Shown piece after piece: positions 8,356-17,060 of a DNA stretch of 46,481 nt. Origin of the DNA: JBBDIP01 sp040880305 (GTDB lineage Bacteria > Bacillota > Sulfobacillia > Fermentithermobacillales > Fermentithermobacillaceae). Position 1 is the first letter of the stretch. Every line of letters begins with the position of its first letter. Below the pieces are notes generated by a model that was not told the origin of the DNA, did not search any database, and saw only the letters and a list, made by a program, of their open reading frames with translations. The position numbers and the translations under genes are program-made. Where the stretch lies: contig JBBDIP010000010.1 of NCBI GenBank assembly GCA_040880305.1, positions 1 through 46,481 on the forward strand, given 5' to 3'.

Positions 8356-8661
8356 ATGAGGTTTGACAAAGCTGCGGCGATTGCCGCCATTTTAGCCATC
8401 GCCATCACGGCTACGCTCTACCCGAGGCTCCCGGCTAAGATCCCCGTGCACTGGGGACTCACCGGGAAGCCCGACCGCTGGGGACCGCCCATGACCATCT
8501 TCCTGCCACCCGTGATAGCTCTCATCGCCAACTTCTACACAATGGGCGACGAGAAGTACGACCTCCGGGCGAGGACAAGGAAAGTCAGATTGGTCACCGG
8601 GGGGCTCATGGCCCTACAGACGTTTGCGCTCTGGTGGACCCTCACAAAGATGGCCGGATAA
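8356..8661 (+). CDS. DUF1648 small membrane protein
   Basis: This 101-residue protein has three predicted membrane segments (AIAAILAIAITATLYP, IFLPPVIALIANFY and the C-terminal LVTGGLMALQTFALWW). Between the first two lies the DUF1648 signature LPAKIPVHWGLTGKPDRWG. DUF1648 is found alone or at the N-terminus of SdpI-type immunity proteins; the stand-alone form has no assigned role. AGGGGG is the ribosome binding site. It probably shares a transcript with the PRPP synthetase-like gene and converges on the next gene. Confidence 0.85.
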   Translation: MRFDKAAAIAAILAIAITATLYPRLPAKIPVHWGLTGKPDRWGPPMTIFLPPVIALIANFYTMGDEKYDLRARTRKVRLVTGGLMALQTFALWWTLTKMAG

Positions 8662-8688
8662 CGGGCCTTCGCGTCACAACAACCGGGT

Positions 8689-9813
8689 TCATCCTCGTGC
8701 CTTGATCTCCGTCTGGAGATCGACTAGGGCGTTTTCCAGGGCTGAAAGCACCGCCAGTATTTCGGTCCAGTAGATGGAGCCCATGTGCCCGATACGGAAG
8801 ATAGAGTCCTTGAACTTGCCGAGTCCCTCCCCGATCACCACTCCGTATTTCTCCTCGAGGAGGACACTGAGCGCCTTGTATGTGACGCCGTCCGGGACCT
8901 TTATGGCGGTCACGGTGGGCGAAGCCTCTTCCTCGGGAGGGAGCACCTCCAAACCCATTTGCCTGGCTCGTTGCCTGAGCCCGCGGGCGATGTCGGAATG
9001 CCGCCTGAACACGTTCTCCAGGCCTTCGTCCAGGATCATCCGCAGAGCGACCCTTAACCCAAACATCAGCGTGGTAGCAGGCGTGTAGGGCACACGTCCG
9101 CCGTCCATCGAGTCCCTCATCTGCTGCCAATCCCAGTACCAGCGGGTCATCGCCGACTTGGAGTAGGCATCCCACGCTCTTGGGCCAACACTCACGATGG
9201 CCATCCCGGGCGGGAGCATCAGCCCCTTCTGCGAGCCGGTGACCACAACGTCGATCCCCCACTCGTCGGTCCGGAGGTCGATCATTGCGAGCGAACTGAC
9301 CGCGTCAACGATAAGGAGGGCAGGGTGCCCGATCTCCCGTTTGCCCAGCCCAACGCTCTTGACGTCGTTCACGACGCAAGTCGAAGTCTCGTTGTGGTCC
9401 ATAAGGACAGCCTTGATGGAACCCGACTTATCCTCCCGCAGTTTCCCCAATACCGTCTCAGGATTTACGGCCCTGCCCCACGGCACCTGGATAGCCTCAA
9501 CCTTCGCTCCATGAGCAGCGGCGATCTTGGCGAACCTCTCGCTGAACATTCCTTGGACGGGGACTAGCACCTTGTCTCCCGGGGAAAGCGTGTTCACAAT
9601 GGCTGACTCGAGCCCGCCGCTCCCCGAAGAGGGGAACATGAGGATGTCATTTTGGGTCTGAAAGACCTGCCCAAGCCCCTCCCGGCACTCGCGGAGCAGG
9701 CTTTCGAACTCGGCCCCCCTGTGGTTAATGAGAGGCCTGCTCAGTTCCCTAAGGATGCTCGCCGGGATGTTGACCGGACCGGGGATCTGAAGATACGTCC
9801 TGCGTTCGACCAC
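8689..9813 (-). CDS. Class V alanine-glyoxylate/serine-pyruvate type aminotransferase
   Basis: It is a fold-type I PLP enzyme of about 375 residues. The start IPGPVNIP, the segment INHRGAEF, VDAVSSLAMIDL and the Schiff-base motif VVTGSQKGLMLPPG are all typical of AGXT/serine-pyruvate aminotransferases. It likely transfers an amino group between glyoxylate or pyruvate and alanine or serine; the exact pair is not readable. GTG 9813 has GGGAGG 8 nt upstream, better than the TTG at 9822 that directly abuts it. The preceding gene on the same strand is the interrupted methyltransferase. Confidence 0.92.
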   Translation of the reverse strand: MVERRTYLQIPGPVNIPASILRELSRPLINHRGAEFESLLRECREGLGQVFQTQNDILMFPSSGSGGLESAIVNTLSPGDKVLVPVQGMFSERFAKIAAAHGAKVEAIQVPWGRAVNPETVLGKLREDKSGSIKAVLMDHNETSTCVVNDVKSVGLGKREIGHPALLIVDAVSSLAMIDLRTDEWGIDVVVTGSQKGLMLPPGMAIVSVGPRAWDAYSKSAMTRWYWDWQQMRDSMDGGRVPYTPATTLMFGLRVALRMILDEGLENVFRRHSDIARGLRQRARQMGLEVLPPEEEASPTVTAIKVPDGVTYKALSVLLEEKYGVVIGEGLGKFKDSIFRIGHMGSIYWTEILAVLSALENALVDLQTEIKARG

Positions 9814-9864
9814 CTTGTTCAACCTCCCTGTGACGCCTGTCTATGTACGCGGAACAACGATGCC

Positions 9865-10728
9865 CTAGCGGCAGATGATCCCGAGGCAAGGCGCGTCCAG
9901 GTTGTACGGCGCCCCTGCCAGGTCTCCCCAGAATTCCGCGTCGCGAAACCCCTGGGCTTCGAGGACCGGCATAATGGTCTCAGGCGTGTACACCTGGTCC
10001 CAGTTCCGGTACACCTTGACTGACAGGTCCTCGCCGACGACCACGTACTAGTCGAGGAAGACCTGTTCCTCCGGGTAGTAGAACGTGTTCTCCAGGCATA
10101 GATAGGGGTCTGGCCGCCAAAAGCCCCGCTCCCGCGCCACCCAAGAAGACGTCTCAGTGGCCGGGCGGTTCGCGGGTGTAAAGACATCAAAAGCAAACCG
10201 TCCCCCGGGTTTGAGAGCGCGGCGGACTCGCCCGAGCAAGTTGTTGCGGTCGTGCGGGGCTAACACCGCGAAGTCGCAGTAGATCATAAATACTGCGTCA
10301 CACTGGCCTTCAAGGTCCAAAGTCAGGTAGTTCTGATAGACGTATCCGATATCGCGTCCGCTTTGGGCTGCCGCTGCGCGAGCATAATCCAGCGATCGGT
10401 GGGAGTAATCCATCCCGGTCACTCTAAGCCTACGCTGGTGCAGGCGGGTGCAATACAGCCCTGGGCCACAGCCCAGATCGAGCACGCTGTCTCCAGGTTC
10501 GAGGCCAAGGTGGTCGACCAGCCACGCGACCGTTGTGTCGATGGTCTCGGGACGTCGGCTCGCGGCATCGGTGTTGGGATCCAGATGGGCCTTCAGCATC
10601 TCGCCAGATATGTGGGGGTCGTCCCAGAAGAGAGGCTCCCCGGCCTCAAACACCTTCGGCCTTGTGCCTAGCCCTTTCAGGAGCCCCACCCGCAGTTTTC
10701 CATCGACCGCTGCCTTGGGCCTGTCCAC
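9865..10728 (-). pseudogene. SAM-dependent methyltransferase interrupted by in-frame TAG
   Basis: A GTG at 10728 with GAGGCGG 7 nt upstream opens a class I methyltransferase (SAM motif VLDLGCGPGLYCTRL, post-motif LKPGGRFAFDVF). The frame reaches codon 227, a TAG at 10050-10048, directly after QVFLD. The same frame then continues for 60 sense codons (YVVVGEDLSVKVYRNW ... NLDAPCLGIICR) to a second TAG at 9867-9865. The downstream part looks like the normal C-terminus of this family, so the amber codon is probably a recent CAG-to-TAG change, a sequencing error or, less likely, recoding. The truncated 226-residue product would still hold the SAM fold. Confidence 0.8.
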
Positions 10729-10751
10729 CTTGTGGCCGCCTCGCTTAATGG

Positions 10752-10779
10752 AGCCCCCGAGTTTGTCGACCCGGGGGCT
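10752..10779. terminator. Hairpin between pepF and methyltransferase gene
   Basis: An 8-bp stem AGCCCCCG / CGGGGGCT with a 12-nt loop lies just downstream of the pepF stop. On the minus strand no T-run follows; on the plus strand a short TTTCC follows. It is probably a weak or factor-assisted terminator. Confidence 0.5.
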
Positions 10780-10794
10780 TTCCTCTCGAATCCT

Positions 10795-12594
10795 CTAGAA
10801 GCTCTTCACTACCTCGTCAACCAGCGATCCCACGTACTCGACGGCGGCACGGATTGGCTCCGGCTTCGACATATCCACTCCTGCCATATTGGCCAGTTCG
10901 ATGGGCTTTTTGGTCCCGCCGGTCTTTAGAACACTGAGCCAGCGCTCAACGGCCGGCTCGCCCTCTTCACGGATGGCCTTGGCAACCGATGTGCCGATGG
11001 TGAGACCCGCCGAGTAGGAGTACGGGTACAACCCCATGTAGTAGTGGGGCTGCCTCATCCAGGTCAGGCGGGCTCCGTCGTCAACCTCGACCTCGCCGGC
11101 CCAGAACTCGTTCAGGATCTCGCCCTGGACCTTGCTCAAGACATTGGCCGTGATGGGCTGCCCCTTCTCCGCCAGGGCATATATGCGGCGCTGCAGTTCT
11201 CCCTCAATCAGGTGGCGGACGAAGTTGTGGTAGTAGGTCATGAGGAACTGCATGATGAGCCAGCGGCGCATCCGCGCGTCGGTGGTCTTGGCGAGAATGC
11301 TGTTCCCCACGATGGTCTCGTTGATGGTGGAAGGCGCCTCGATGAAAAACATCGACGGCCGGGTGTTGGCCGGACGCTGGTAACGCTGGGACAACACGCC
11401 CTGGCCGGCATGACCGAGCTCGTGAGACAGCGTGAGCGCGTTGCGCATGCTGTTGGTCCAGGTGATTAGGATGTACGGGTGCACGCCGAACACCGAATTG
11501 CAGAAGGCGCCGGTGGACTTGCCGACGTTGTCGGCGAGGTCGATCCAGCGGTTCTTGAGCCCCTCGGCGATGATGGCGGTGTACTCGGGCCCCATGGCCT
11601 TGATGCCGTCCAGGATGATCTCAGCGCCCTCCTGGTAAGTGATCTGGGGGTTGAACTCGGGATCAAGCGGCGCCTCGATGTCGCAGTACAGCATCTTGTC
11701 CAGACCAAGGACCTTCTTGCGGAGTTGCGCGTAGCGGCGCATATGCGGCGCAAGTTCCTTCAGGATGATGTCGTGAAGGTTGTTGTAGACATCCAGCGTG
11801 ACTTCCTGCCGGTCCAAGAGCATGTGGACCGCTGAAGGGAAGCCGCGCAGTTTGGCAAGCACAACGTTCTTCTTGACCTCGGTCCCCCAGGTAGCTCCGT
11901 AGGTGTTCTGGTAGGCTTTGAGGCCCTTGGTGAAGGACGTCCAGGCGCTGCGGCGCAGCGTCATGTCGGGGGAAGTCTCATAGGCGTTCTCGTAGACCGC
12001 GAACGACATCGGAAGAGTGTTGCCTTTGCAGTCCTTGATTGGCTCGAAGGCCATGTCCGTGGCCTTGGACCGCTGGTATACCATCGAAGGAGCGTTCAGT
12101 ACTTCGCCCAGAGCCGCAAGAGCCTTCTCCGTCTCGGGGCCAAGCAGGTGCGGCTTCTCCTCAATAAGGCGCTCGATGGCGCGGCGGAACGCCTGGAGCC
12201 CCGGCTCCTCGCGGAGGTACCGCTCCAACGTGCCCTCTGGCAGGTTCAGGGCCTCGGACTGGAAGAACGCGGTTGACGCGCCGATCTGGGCCGCCAGTGC
12301 GCCAACGCGCCCGGCCGCCATCTGATAGGCGGGATTGGTGGCATCGGCCGACTGGTTCAAAGACGCGTATGACATGACTCTGGACATGCGGACCTGCAGA
12401 GCTTCCTGTGCCTCCAGGCAACCCAGCAGCATCTTCGGACCCTCGCCCAGCTTGCCTTTGTACTGCGTGATGGTCCCGATGCCGGACGCCACCGCGTTAA
12501 GCTCGGCTTCCCATGCTTCCGGAGTGGCGAAGATATCCTCGACTCTCCACGTAATCTCAACCGGCACTTCCGAACGTGTGAGACGCTTTTGCAC
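10795..12594 (-). CDS. pepF: Oligoendopeptidase F, M3 family (copy 1)
   Basis: The protein is 599 residues, the usual PepF length. The zinc site HELGHAGQG lies near residues 391-399 and FFIEAPSTINE supplies the downstream Glu, as in M3B peptidases. It should hydrolyse short peptides in the cytoplasm. GTG 12594 is preceded by GAGGAGGAG. It lies 20 nt downstream of the CoA transferase gene and is probably co-transcribed with it. A close paralogue lies at 21717-23507 on the opposite strand; the two share almost all motifs, including the start MQKR(L/F)TRSEVPVE. Confidence 0.95.
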   Translation of the reverse strand: MQKRLTRSEVPVEITWRVEDIFATPEAWEAELNAVASGIGTITQYKGKLGEGPKMLLGCLEAQEALQVRMSRVMSYASLNQSADATNPAYQMAAGRVGALAAQIGASTAFFQSEALNLPEGTLERYLREEPGLQAFRRAIERLIEEKPHLLGPETEKALAALGEVLNAPSMVYQRSKATDMAFEPIKDCKGNTLPMSFAVYENAYETSPDMTLRRSAWTSFTKGLKAYQNTYGATWGTEVKKNVVLAKLRGFPSAVHMLLDRQEVTLDVYNNLHDIILKELAPHMRRYAQLRKKVLGLDKMLYCDIEAPLDPEFNPQITYQEGAEIILDGIKAMGPEYTAIIAEGLKNRWIDLADNVGKSTGAFCNSVFGVHPYILITWTNSMRNALTLSHELGHAGQGVLSQRYQRPANTRPSMFFIEAPSTINETIVGNSILAKTTDARMRRWLIMQFLMTYYHNFVRHLIEGELQRRIYALAEKGQPITANVLSKVQGEILNEFWAGEVEVDDGARLTWMRQPHYYMGLYPYSYSAGLTIGTSVAKAIREEGEPAVERWLSVLKTGGTKKPIELANMAGVDMSKPEPIRAAVEYVGSLVDEVVKSF

Positions 12595-12614
12595 GAAAAC
12601 TCCTCCTCGTATGC

Positions 12615-13829
12615 TTAGGCTTCCACTGCCCCGGACTTCACCATAGCCTCGATTTCCTGTTCAGAGTAGCCCATCTCAGACAGCACGCTCCTGGTGCTGC
12701 CGCCGAGGCGCTCGGCAGACCGGTACACGCAGGGGTCCGTCCTGGACATCTTGATGGGCGTGCGGGGCATGCGCAGCTTGCCGCCGCCCATGGCGTCCAC
12801 CTCAACCAATGCTCCCCTTGCCTGCACCTGTGGGTTTGTGACCACCTTGTCCATGGTGTTCACCGGACCGCAGGGGATTCCCCGGGCTTCCAGGAACTCT
12901 ATCCAGTCGTCGGTGGTCCGCCGGCAGAATATGTCGTTGAGCAACGGCTCGATCTCGGACCAGTTCTCGGTGCGGTGCCTGTTGGTGTCGAATCGCGCAT
13001 CGGTCACGAGCTCGGGCCTTCCCACGCTCTCGCACAACCTGCGCCAGAGGGAGTCGTTTCCCGCTCCAACCAGAATGTAGCCGTCAGATGAGGGAAACGC
13101 CGCGAACGGCGTGATTGAGGGGTGCCTGGTGCCTAGTGGCCCGGGGATCTCCCCCGTCACCAGGTGCCGCGCCACTGCGTTTTCGAGTATCGCCAACTGG
13201 GCATCGAGCATGGCGACGTCTATCATCTGCCCCTGGCCGCTCCTGTCCCGCTCGTACAGAGCGCCGACGATACCTATGGTGGCGAACAGCCCTGCGGCGA
13301 TATCTCCAAGAGAGATACCGACTCTGGTAGGCGGACCTCCTGGGTGGCCGGTGATGCTCATCATGCCTGAGAGTCCCTGGACGATGATGTCGTAGGCAGG
13401 CTTGTCCTTCCACGGCCCGTCTTGCCCGAAACCCGAGACGGAAGCGTAGATCAGCCTAGGGTTGATCTCACGCAGGGCCTCGTACCCAAGCCCAAGGCGC
13501 TTCATGGTGCCCGGTCTGTAGTTCTCCAGCACAATGTCGGCGCGGGCGGCCAGCTTCAAAGCCGCCTCAAGTCCCTCGGGGGACTTCAGGTTTAACGCAA
13601 CGCTCTCCTTGTTGCGGTTGATGCTCATGAAGTAGGCGCTCTCTTGCCCCATGAACGGCCCGTACTGCCTGGTATCATCACCGGACCCCAGAGGCTCCAC
13701 CTTCACTATCCTGGCACCCATGTCGCCCAGTACCATTGAGCAGTACGGTCCGGCCAGCACTCGCGAGAAATCCAGTACAAATACGCCGTCCAGCGGTCTT
13801 GCCGGCACGGTACCAGACGTGTCGCCCAT
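12615..13829 (-). CDS. CaiB/BaiF family III CoA transferase
   Basis: This 404-residue protein shows family III CoA-transferase hallmarks: VLDFSRVLAGPYCSMVLGD, VKVEPLGSGDDTR, NRNKESVALNLK, NYRPGTMKRLG and SGFGQDGP. The catalytic Asp lies in AYDIIVQGLSG. Such enzymes move CoA between carboxylic acids, here perhaps acids from amino acid fermentation. The substrate cannot be assigned. GGAGG sits 10 nt before the ATG. Its position directly upstream of pepF links it to peptide or amino acid catabolism. Confidence 0.92.
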   Translation of the reverse strand: MGDTSGTVPARPLDGVFVLDFSRVLAGPYCSMVLGDMGARIVKVEPLGSGDDTRQYGPFMGQESAYFMSINRNKESVALNLKSPEGLEAALKLAARADIVLENYRPGTMKRLGLGYEALREINPRLIYASVSGFGQDGPWKDKPAYDIIVQGLSGMMSITGHPGGPPTRVGISLGDIAAGLFATIGIVGALYERDRSGQGQMIDVAMLDAQLAILENAVARHLVTGEIPGPLGTRHPSITPFAAFPSSDGYILVGAGNDSLWRRLCESVGRPELVTDARFDTNRHRTENWSEIEPLLNDIFCRRTTDDWIEFLEARGIPCGPVNTMDKVVTNPQVQARGALVEVDAMGGGKLRMPRTPIKMSRTDPCVYRSAERLGGSTRSVLSEMGYSEQEIEAMVKSGAVEA

Positions 13830-13962
13830 GACGTATCCTGCCTCCCCATTTGCCTGTACCCGCAGGTGGATATATTTATCCGTGCTTTAGCGTGATCCCT
13901 TCCTGCATGCAGACCGGCTTCACGCACGGATGGCGCGAAGGATCCCTAGGCCAGCCCAGGCA

Positions 13963-14121
13963 TCAGAAGTGGCGATACCGTGACATGAACCCGGTGACGA
14001 GGTATATGGCGCCCATGGAGAGCGAGAGAACAGACTCCAGAAGGTCGCCGACTGTCAGTCGATAGATCCCGATCCCCAGCAGTATTACGGGAGCCCAGAA
14101 GTCCCAGGGGGAGCGTTTCAC
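13963..14121 (-). CDS. Small two-helix membrane protein
   Basis: A 52-residue frame begins at GTG 14121 with a strong GGGAGGTG Shine-Dalgarno 5 nt upstream. The product starts VKRSPWDFWAPVILLGIGIY and has a second hydrophobic segment around SLSMGAIYLVTGF, ending in a basic tail (SRYRHF). It is a likely real small inner-membrane protein of unknown role. It lies alone between the CoA transferase and the D-amino acid aminotransferase genes. I know no family for it. Confidence 0.6.
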   Translation of the reverse strand: MKRSPWDFWAPVILLGIGIYRLTVGDLLESVLSLSMGAIYLVTGFMSRYRHF

Positions 14122-14310
14122 TTTGCCCACCTCCCGTGCTCCGAATTACCGATTATGGGCAGATTATGTAAAGTCGCTCTTTGGTGAAGCTTGTGCACCG
14201 TCTGACCTCTGACCGGGCAGTCCGCAGGTATTGGCGACGGATTGCCGAATGATGCTCCATAGGACACACTGGCGCGAGCTTCACCCGCGCCACATGAGGG
14301 GGCCTAACCT

Positions 14311-15165
14311 ATGCCTGAGCTCTGGTATCTGAATGGATCAGTCGTGCCCCAGGAAGAGGCGAGGATTTCGGTACTGGACCGCGGCTTCCTGTTCGGTGAT
14401 GGGCTCTATGAGGTCGTGCGGATCTACGACAACCAGCCCCTCTACCTGGAGGAGCACCTGGATCGGTTCTACTTTGGCGTAAACGGGGTGAGCATGCCCC
14501 TTCCCCACACTAGAGACCAGTTCAAGGACATCATCATGGGACTCATTCGGCAGTCGAACTTGGGCGGAGCGTCAATCTACTGGGAGGTCAGCCGCGGGGC
14601 ATACGACCCGCGCACCCACTACATCACGGACAAGATGACTAAGCCGAGCATATTCATGCAGACCCGGGTTCTTGATGCCCAGCCCGAGGAGCCGCACAGG
14701 GTGGGGACCGGCGCGCCTTTAGTCCAGGATATCCGGTGGCTAAAGTGCTGCTACAAGACCGTGAACCTGCTGGCGAATTGCATGGCCATGACTGTGGCGC
14801 ACGACGCGGGAGTAAGCGAGGCGGTCATGTACAGGGACAAAGACCGCGTGACTGAATGCAGCGCCTCCAGTTTTTTCATCGTGAAGAACGGGGAGATCTG
14901 GACTCATCCCGAGGGCGATCTGATCCTATCCGGCATAACGCGGCTCCTGCTCAAGCGGATTTGCGAGAAGAGCGGGATCCCCTTCGTGGAGCGGGTCTAC
15001 GGATTGAAGGACCTGTTCGAGGCCGATGAGGCCTTCTTCTCTAACACCATCCTCGAAGTTGTACCGGTGGTGGCGGTCAGCGGGACTGTGATCGGCAACG
15101 GCAGGCCGGGTCCTGTCACCGCGAAGGTCATTGACCTATTCCTCAGGTATACGGGGCAGAAGTAG
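14311..15165 (+). CDS. dat: D-amino acid (D-alanine) aminotransferase, class IV
   Basis: The 284-residue fold-type IV PLP enzyme contains SVLDRGFLFGDGLYEV and EEHLDRFYF near the N-terminus. The PLP-Lys region DIRWLKCCYKTVNLLANCMA and the substrate segment VTECSASSFFIV follow. The spacing matches D-alanine aminotransferase better than branched-chain aminotransferase, which it also resembles. It would interconvert D-alanine and D-glutamate for peptidoglycan or degrade D-amino acids. GAGGGGGCC precedes the ATG. A GGCGCG/CGCGCC hairpin lies just upstream of the ribosome binding site and might affect initiation. Confidence 0.88.
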   Translation: MPELWYLNGSVVPQEEARISVLDRGFLFGDGLYEVVRIYDNQPLYLEEHLDRFYFGVNGVSMPLPHTRDQFKDIIMGLIRQSNLGGASIYWEVSRGAYDPRTHYITDKMTKPSIFMQTRVLDAQPEEPHRVGTGAPLVQDIRWLKCCYKTVNLLANCMAMTVAHDAGVSEAVMYRDKDRVTECSASSFFIVKNGEIWTHPEGDLILSGITRLLLKRICEKSGIPFVERVYGLKDLFEADEAFFSNTILEVVPVVAVSGTVIGNGRPGPVTAKVIDLFLRYTGQK

Positions 15166-15170
15166 ACGGA

Positions 15171-15194
15171 GCGCCCCTCCCGCGGGAGGGGCGC
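15171..15194. terminator. Perfect 24-nt palindromic terminator stem
   Basis: GCGCCCCTCCCG and its exact complement form a 12-bp perfect palindrome in the 35 nt between the convergent stops of dat and the secreted protein gene. It probably serves both directions, although no long T-run follows on either strand. Confidence 0.6.
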
Positions 15195-15200
15195 CCTGAT

Positions 15201-15692
15201 TCAGTGACCGTGACCGTCAACGGTCTGTTTTCCCAAGGACACCTTAAGCGTCACCGTCTGGTCGGCATTCTCCACGATGTCATAGAGTTTGATGCCGGTC
15301 ACGCTACGGCCCGGCTGCCACTGCAGCCAGGAGACCGTGTTGGGAGCCGACTTCACCTCGGGATTCAGCGCGGCAACGTTCCCGGTGCCTGGTAAGACGT
15401 CGCCCGCGTCTCCGTCATTGACGTATCGCTCCATGTGGAACTGGCCGTCAGCCTGCTCGATGCCTATCGCGTAGTGCATCTCACCGGTCTCGGGGTCCGT
15501 GAACTGGTGGAGCTGTCCCCGGTTGTTATGGTCCCAGTTGGCCGCCTCGTCACTCACAACTTCTGGGTCCAGCTTCTCGTATCTTGGCAGGGTAGACACA
15601 AATCGCTTCTCTGACCCGGCGCTTAGCACGGGCGCGTAAGCCATACCCAAGACCAGGCCCAGGACCAATGCCGAGACAATGATCTTTCTCAA
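15201..15692 (-). CDS. Secreted protein of unknown function
   Basis: From TTG 15692, which has an AAAGGGGGG ribosome binding site, the 163-residue product begins LRKIIVSALVLGLVLGMAYA. That is a classical signal peptide with probable cleavage near VLSAG. The mature part has no cysteines, is rich in acidic and polar residues and includes DPETGEMHYAIG and SWLQWQPGRSVTGIKLYD. It ends in a His-rich DGHGH. I do not recognise a family. A further upstream ATG at 15743 would overlap the preceding gene and bury the signal peptide, so it is less likely. Confidence 0.7.
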   Translation of the reverse strand: MRKIIVSALVLGLVLGMAYAPVLSAGSEKRFVSTLPRYEKLDPEVVSDEAANWDHNNRGQLHQFTDPETGEMHYAIGIEQADGQFHMERYVNDGDAGDVLPGTGNVAALNPEVKSAPNTVSWLQWQPGRSVTGIKLYDIVENADQTVTLKVSLGKQTVDGHGH

Positions 15693-15739
15693 ACTCGTGC
15701 CCCCCTTTGGATTCTCGCATCCGGGCTCCAAAGGAGTAT

Positions 15740-16392
15740 TCAACGGAAGTGCCCCAGGATCATATCGCTGACCAGGATCTCGAGGTCCCTTATCCCGAAC
15801 TCCAGCGCATCGTCCAGGTCTTCCATGTAGACGTCGATGCGGTTGGACTTGATTGCGCCACCGACATCCTCAGCGTAGAACCAGCCTTTGTTCGGCTTGT
15901 CCTCGAAGTATGGGATGAAGACCCACGAGCCTAGGGGGATCTCCTTTGGATCGACCGCGAGGGTATACCAGGGCGTCACGTGGGCGCCGGTGTAGGTAAG
16001 GGAACCGCCTTCGTTGCTGGTATAGGCGGTGGCGGTGACCTTCAACCTTCGCCCGCTGCGGGATGCAGGAGCAGGGGGCTGAGGCACAGGTTTGGCCGCC
16101 TGGGCGGGCCGCTCGGGCTCAGGTTCCGGAGCAGGGGCCTGCGGGGGATCCTCCGGCTTGCCGAGCCGTGCGCCCGCCAGGGCAGCGGAGGCTGCCTCCG
16201 CAACGATTACGTCAGGGAGTCCCGGAGCGCTCCGGACAGGTGATACCATATGTAGTAGCGGCATCCTCTGGCGGCAAGAATGATGAGGGCCGTGAGGATG
16301 GCAGCCAAGGGTCTCTGGCGGTCTCGCACTGCGCACCGTCCGTAGTCCGACTTCTGTAGCACCCTGCTTATGGTTCCGGGTCCAGCCACCAT
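15740..16392 (-). CDS. 3D-domain cell-wall protein, probable N-terminal frameshift
   Basis: The C-terminal ~100 residues form a 3D (Asp-Asp-Asp) domain: ATAYTSNEGGSLTYTG, TLAVDPKEIPLGSW, FYAEDVGGAIKSNRIDVYM. This double-psi barrel is typical of Bacillota lytic transglycosylase-like and resuscitation-type proteins. A Pro/Ala/Glu-rich linker (PQAPAPEPEPERPAQ) precedes it. In this frame the upstream part lacks a signal or membrane segment. The neighbouring frame from ATG 16392 encodes PLAAILTALIILAA and ends at DSLT near 16207, just where the 3D frame reads DVIVAEAASAALAG. One lost base near 16210 would join them. The exact start is uncertain. Confidence 0.75.
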
Positions 16393-16442
16393 CCTCCTGC
16401 TCCAATAGCCACCAGCGCGCCAGAGCCCGCCGCCTTCTCCGC

Positions 16443-16526
16443 ACCCTGAAGGTTGGCTTCGACCCCTACGGCTACAGCTACCAGTCCCACATGTTCAAAG
16501 GGCTTCGGAAAATGGTGAGTCGCTAG
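16443..16526 (+). pseudogene. Possible short gene remnant
   Basis: The plus strand reads TLKVGFDPYGYSYQSHMFKG and then a stop at 16524-16526. The aromatic FDxYGYxYQxHMF pattern resembles a motif I associate with uncharacterised secreted or surface proteins. There is no start codon or ribosome binding site upstream. It may be a decayed fragment or chance. Confidence 0.25.
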
Positions 16527-16560
16527 GCCGAGCACCCTCCCGTGACTTCGGAGAGGGCAC

Positions 16561-16791
16561 TTAGTGGCAGGACGTCGCGCCGCCCTCTTCTTCATCCTTC
16601 TTGGCGCTGTGGTCGCGGGAATGGCCGTGCCCCATGAACAGCATCATTCCCACGTGCATTAGCGGGCAGAGGAGGAAGACTCCATAGGTGGCCACGCTGC
16701 GGAGCAGCCCGCCCTTTGCGAGGGCGAGGCCGACTGCCGCGAGCAGCAGGCAGAGGACGAGGATACGGCTAAGTTTGGTTGGTTGGATCAT
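16561..16791 (-). CDS. DUF2933-type small membrane protein
   Basis: From ATG 16791, preceded by GGGGG, the product is 76 residues with two hydrophobic segments. The second contains YGVFLLCPLMHVGMMLFMGHGH, here split by the motif positions YGVFLLCPLMH and GHGH that mark DUF2933 proteins. The tail is acidic and ends in TSCH. His, Met and Cys residues near the membrane suggest metal contact, but no function is established. It lies upstream-adjacent to the broken M56 remnant, which is read on the same strand. Confidence 0.75.
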   Translation of the reverse strand: MIQPTKLSRILVLCLLLAAVGLALAKGGLLRSVATYGVFLLCPLMHVGMMLFMGHGHSRDHSAKKDEEEGGATSCH

Positions 16792-16845
16792 CGATACTAC
16801 CCCCATTCATACTATGGCGTGTCGTAGTGCGAACCAAAAAGAGGG

Positions 16846-17046
16846 CTAGCAGACGTAGAGCGTGATCAACACAAGGCCAGTGACCGAGGTTAAGACGAAC
16901 GGCAGCTTGGCCTGCCTCAACTCAGAAGCCCCATCCAGCAGGCGCTGCACCCTCTCCGTGACTCTCCCGGCGCCGGCTGCGTTGGCCAGCGCATGAGTGG
17001 GTCGCATGCTTCCCGCCCGGGCTACCTTCACGATAGCGGATGCCAA
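16846..17046 (-). pseudogene. C-terminal remnant of M56 (BlaR1-like) peptidase
   Basis: The 66-codon frame reads ASAIVKVARAG, VTERVQRLLDG and a terminal hydrophobic segment LPFVLTSVTGLVLITLYV. This matches the C-terminal end of M56/BlaR1-type membrane peptidases, which follow BlaI regulators. The N-terminal membrane helices and the HExxH zinc site are missing. The only start is a TTG without a clear ribosome binding site. It begins 15 nt after the blaI stop, consistent with a deletion that removed most of the gene. Confidence 0.65.
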
Positions 17047-17060
17047 CCCGATCCCGTTGT

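Noticed and set aside
10045..10053. Pyrrolysine or other recoding at the amber codon
   Set aside because: TAG ends several ordinary genes here (including this one), the family is not a known Pyl methyltransferase, and no pyl genes are visible.
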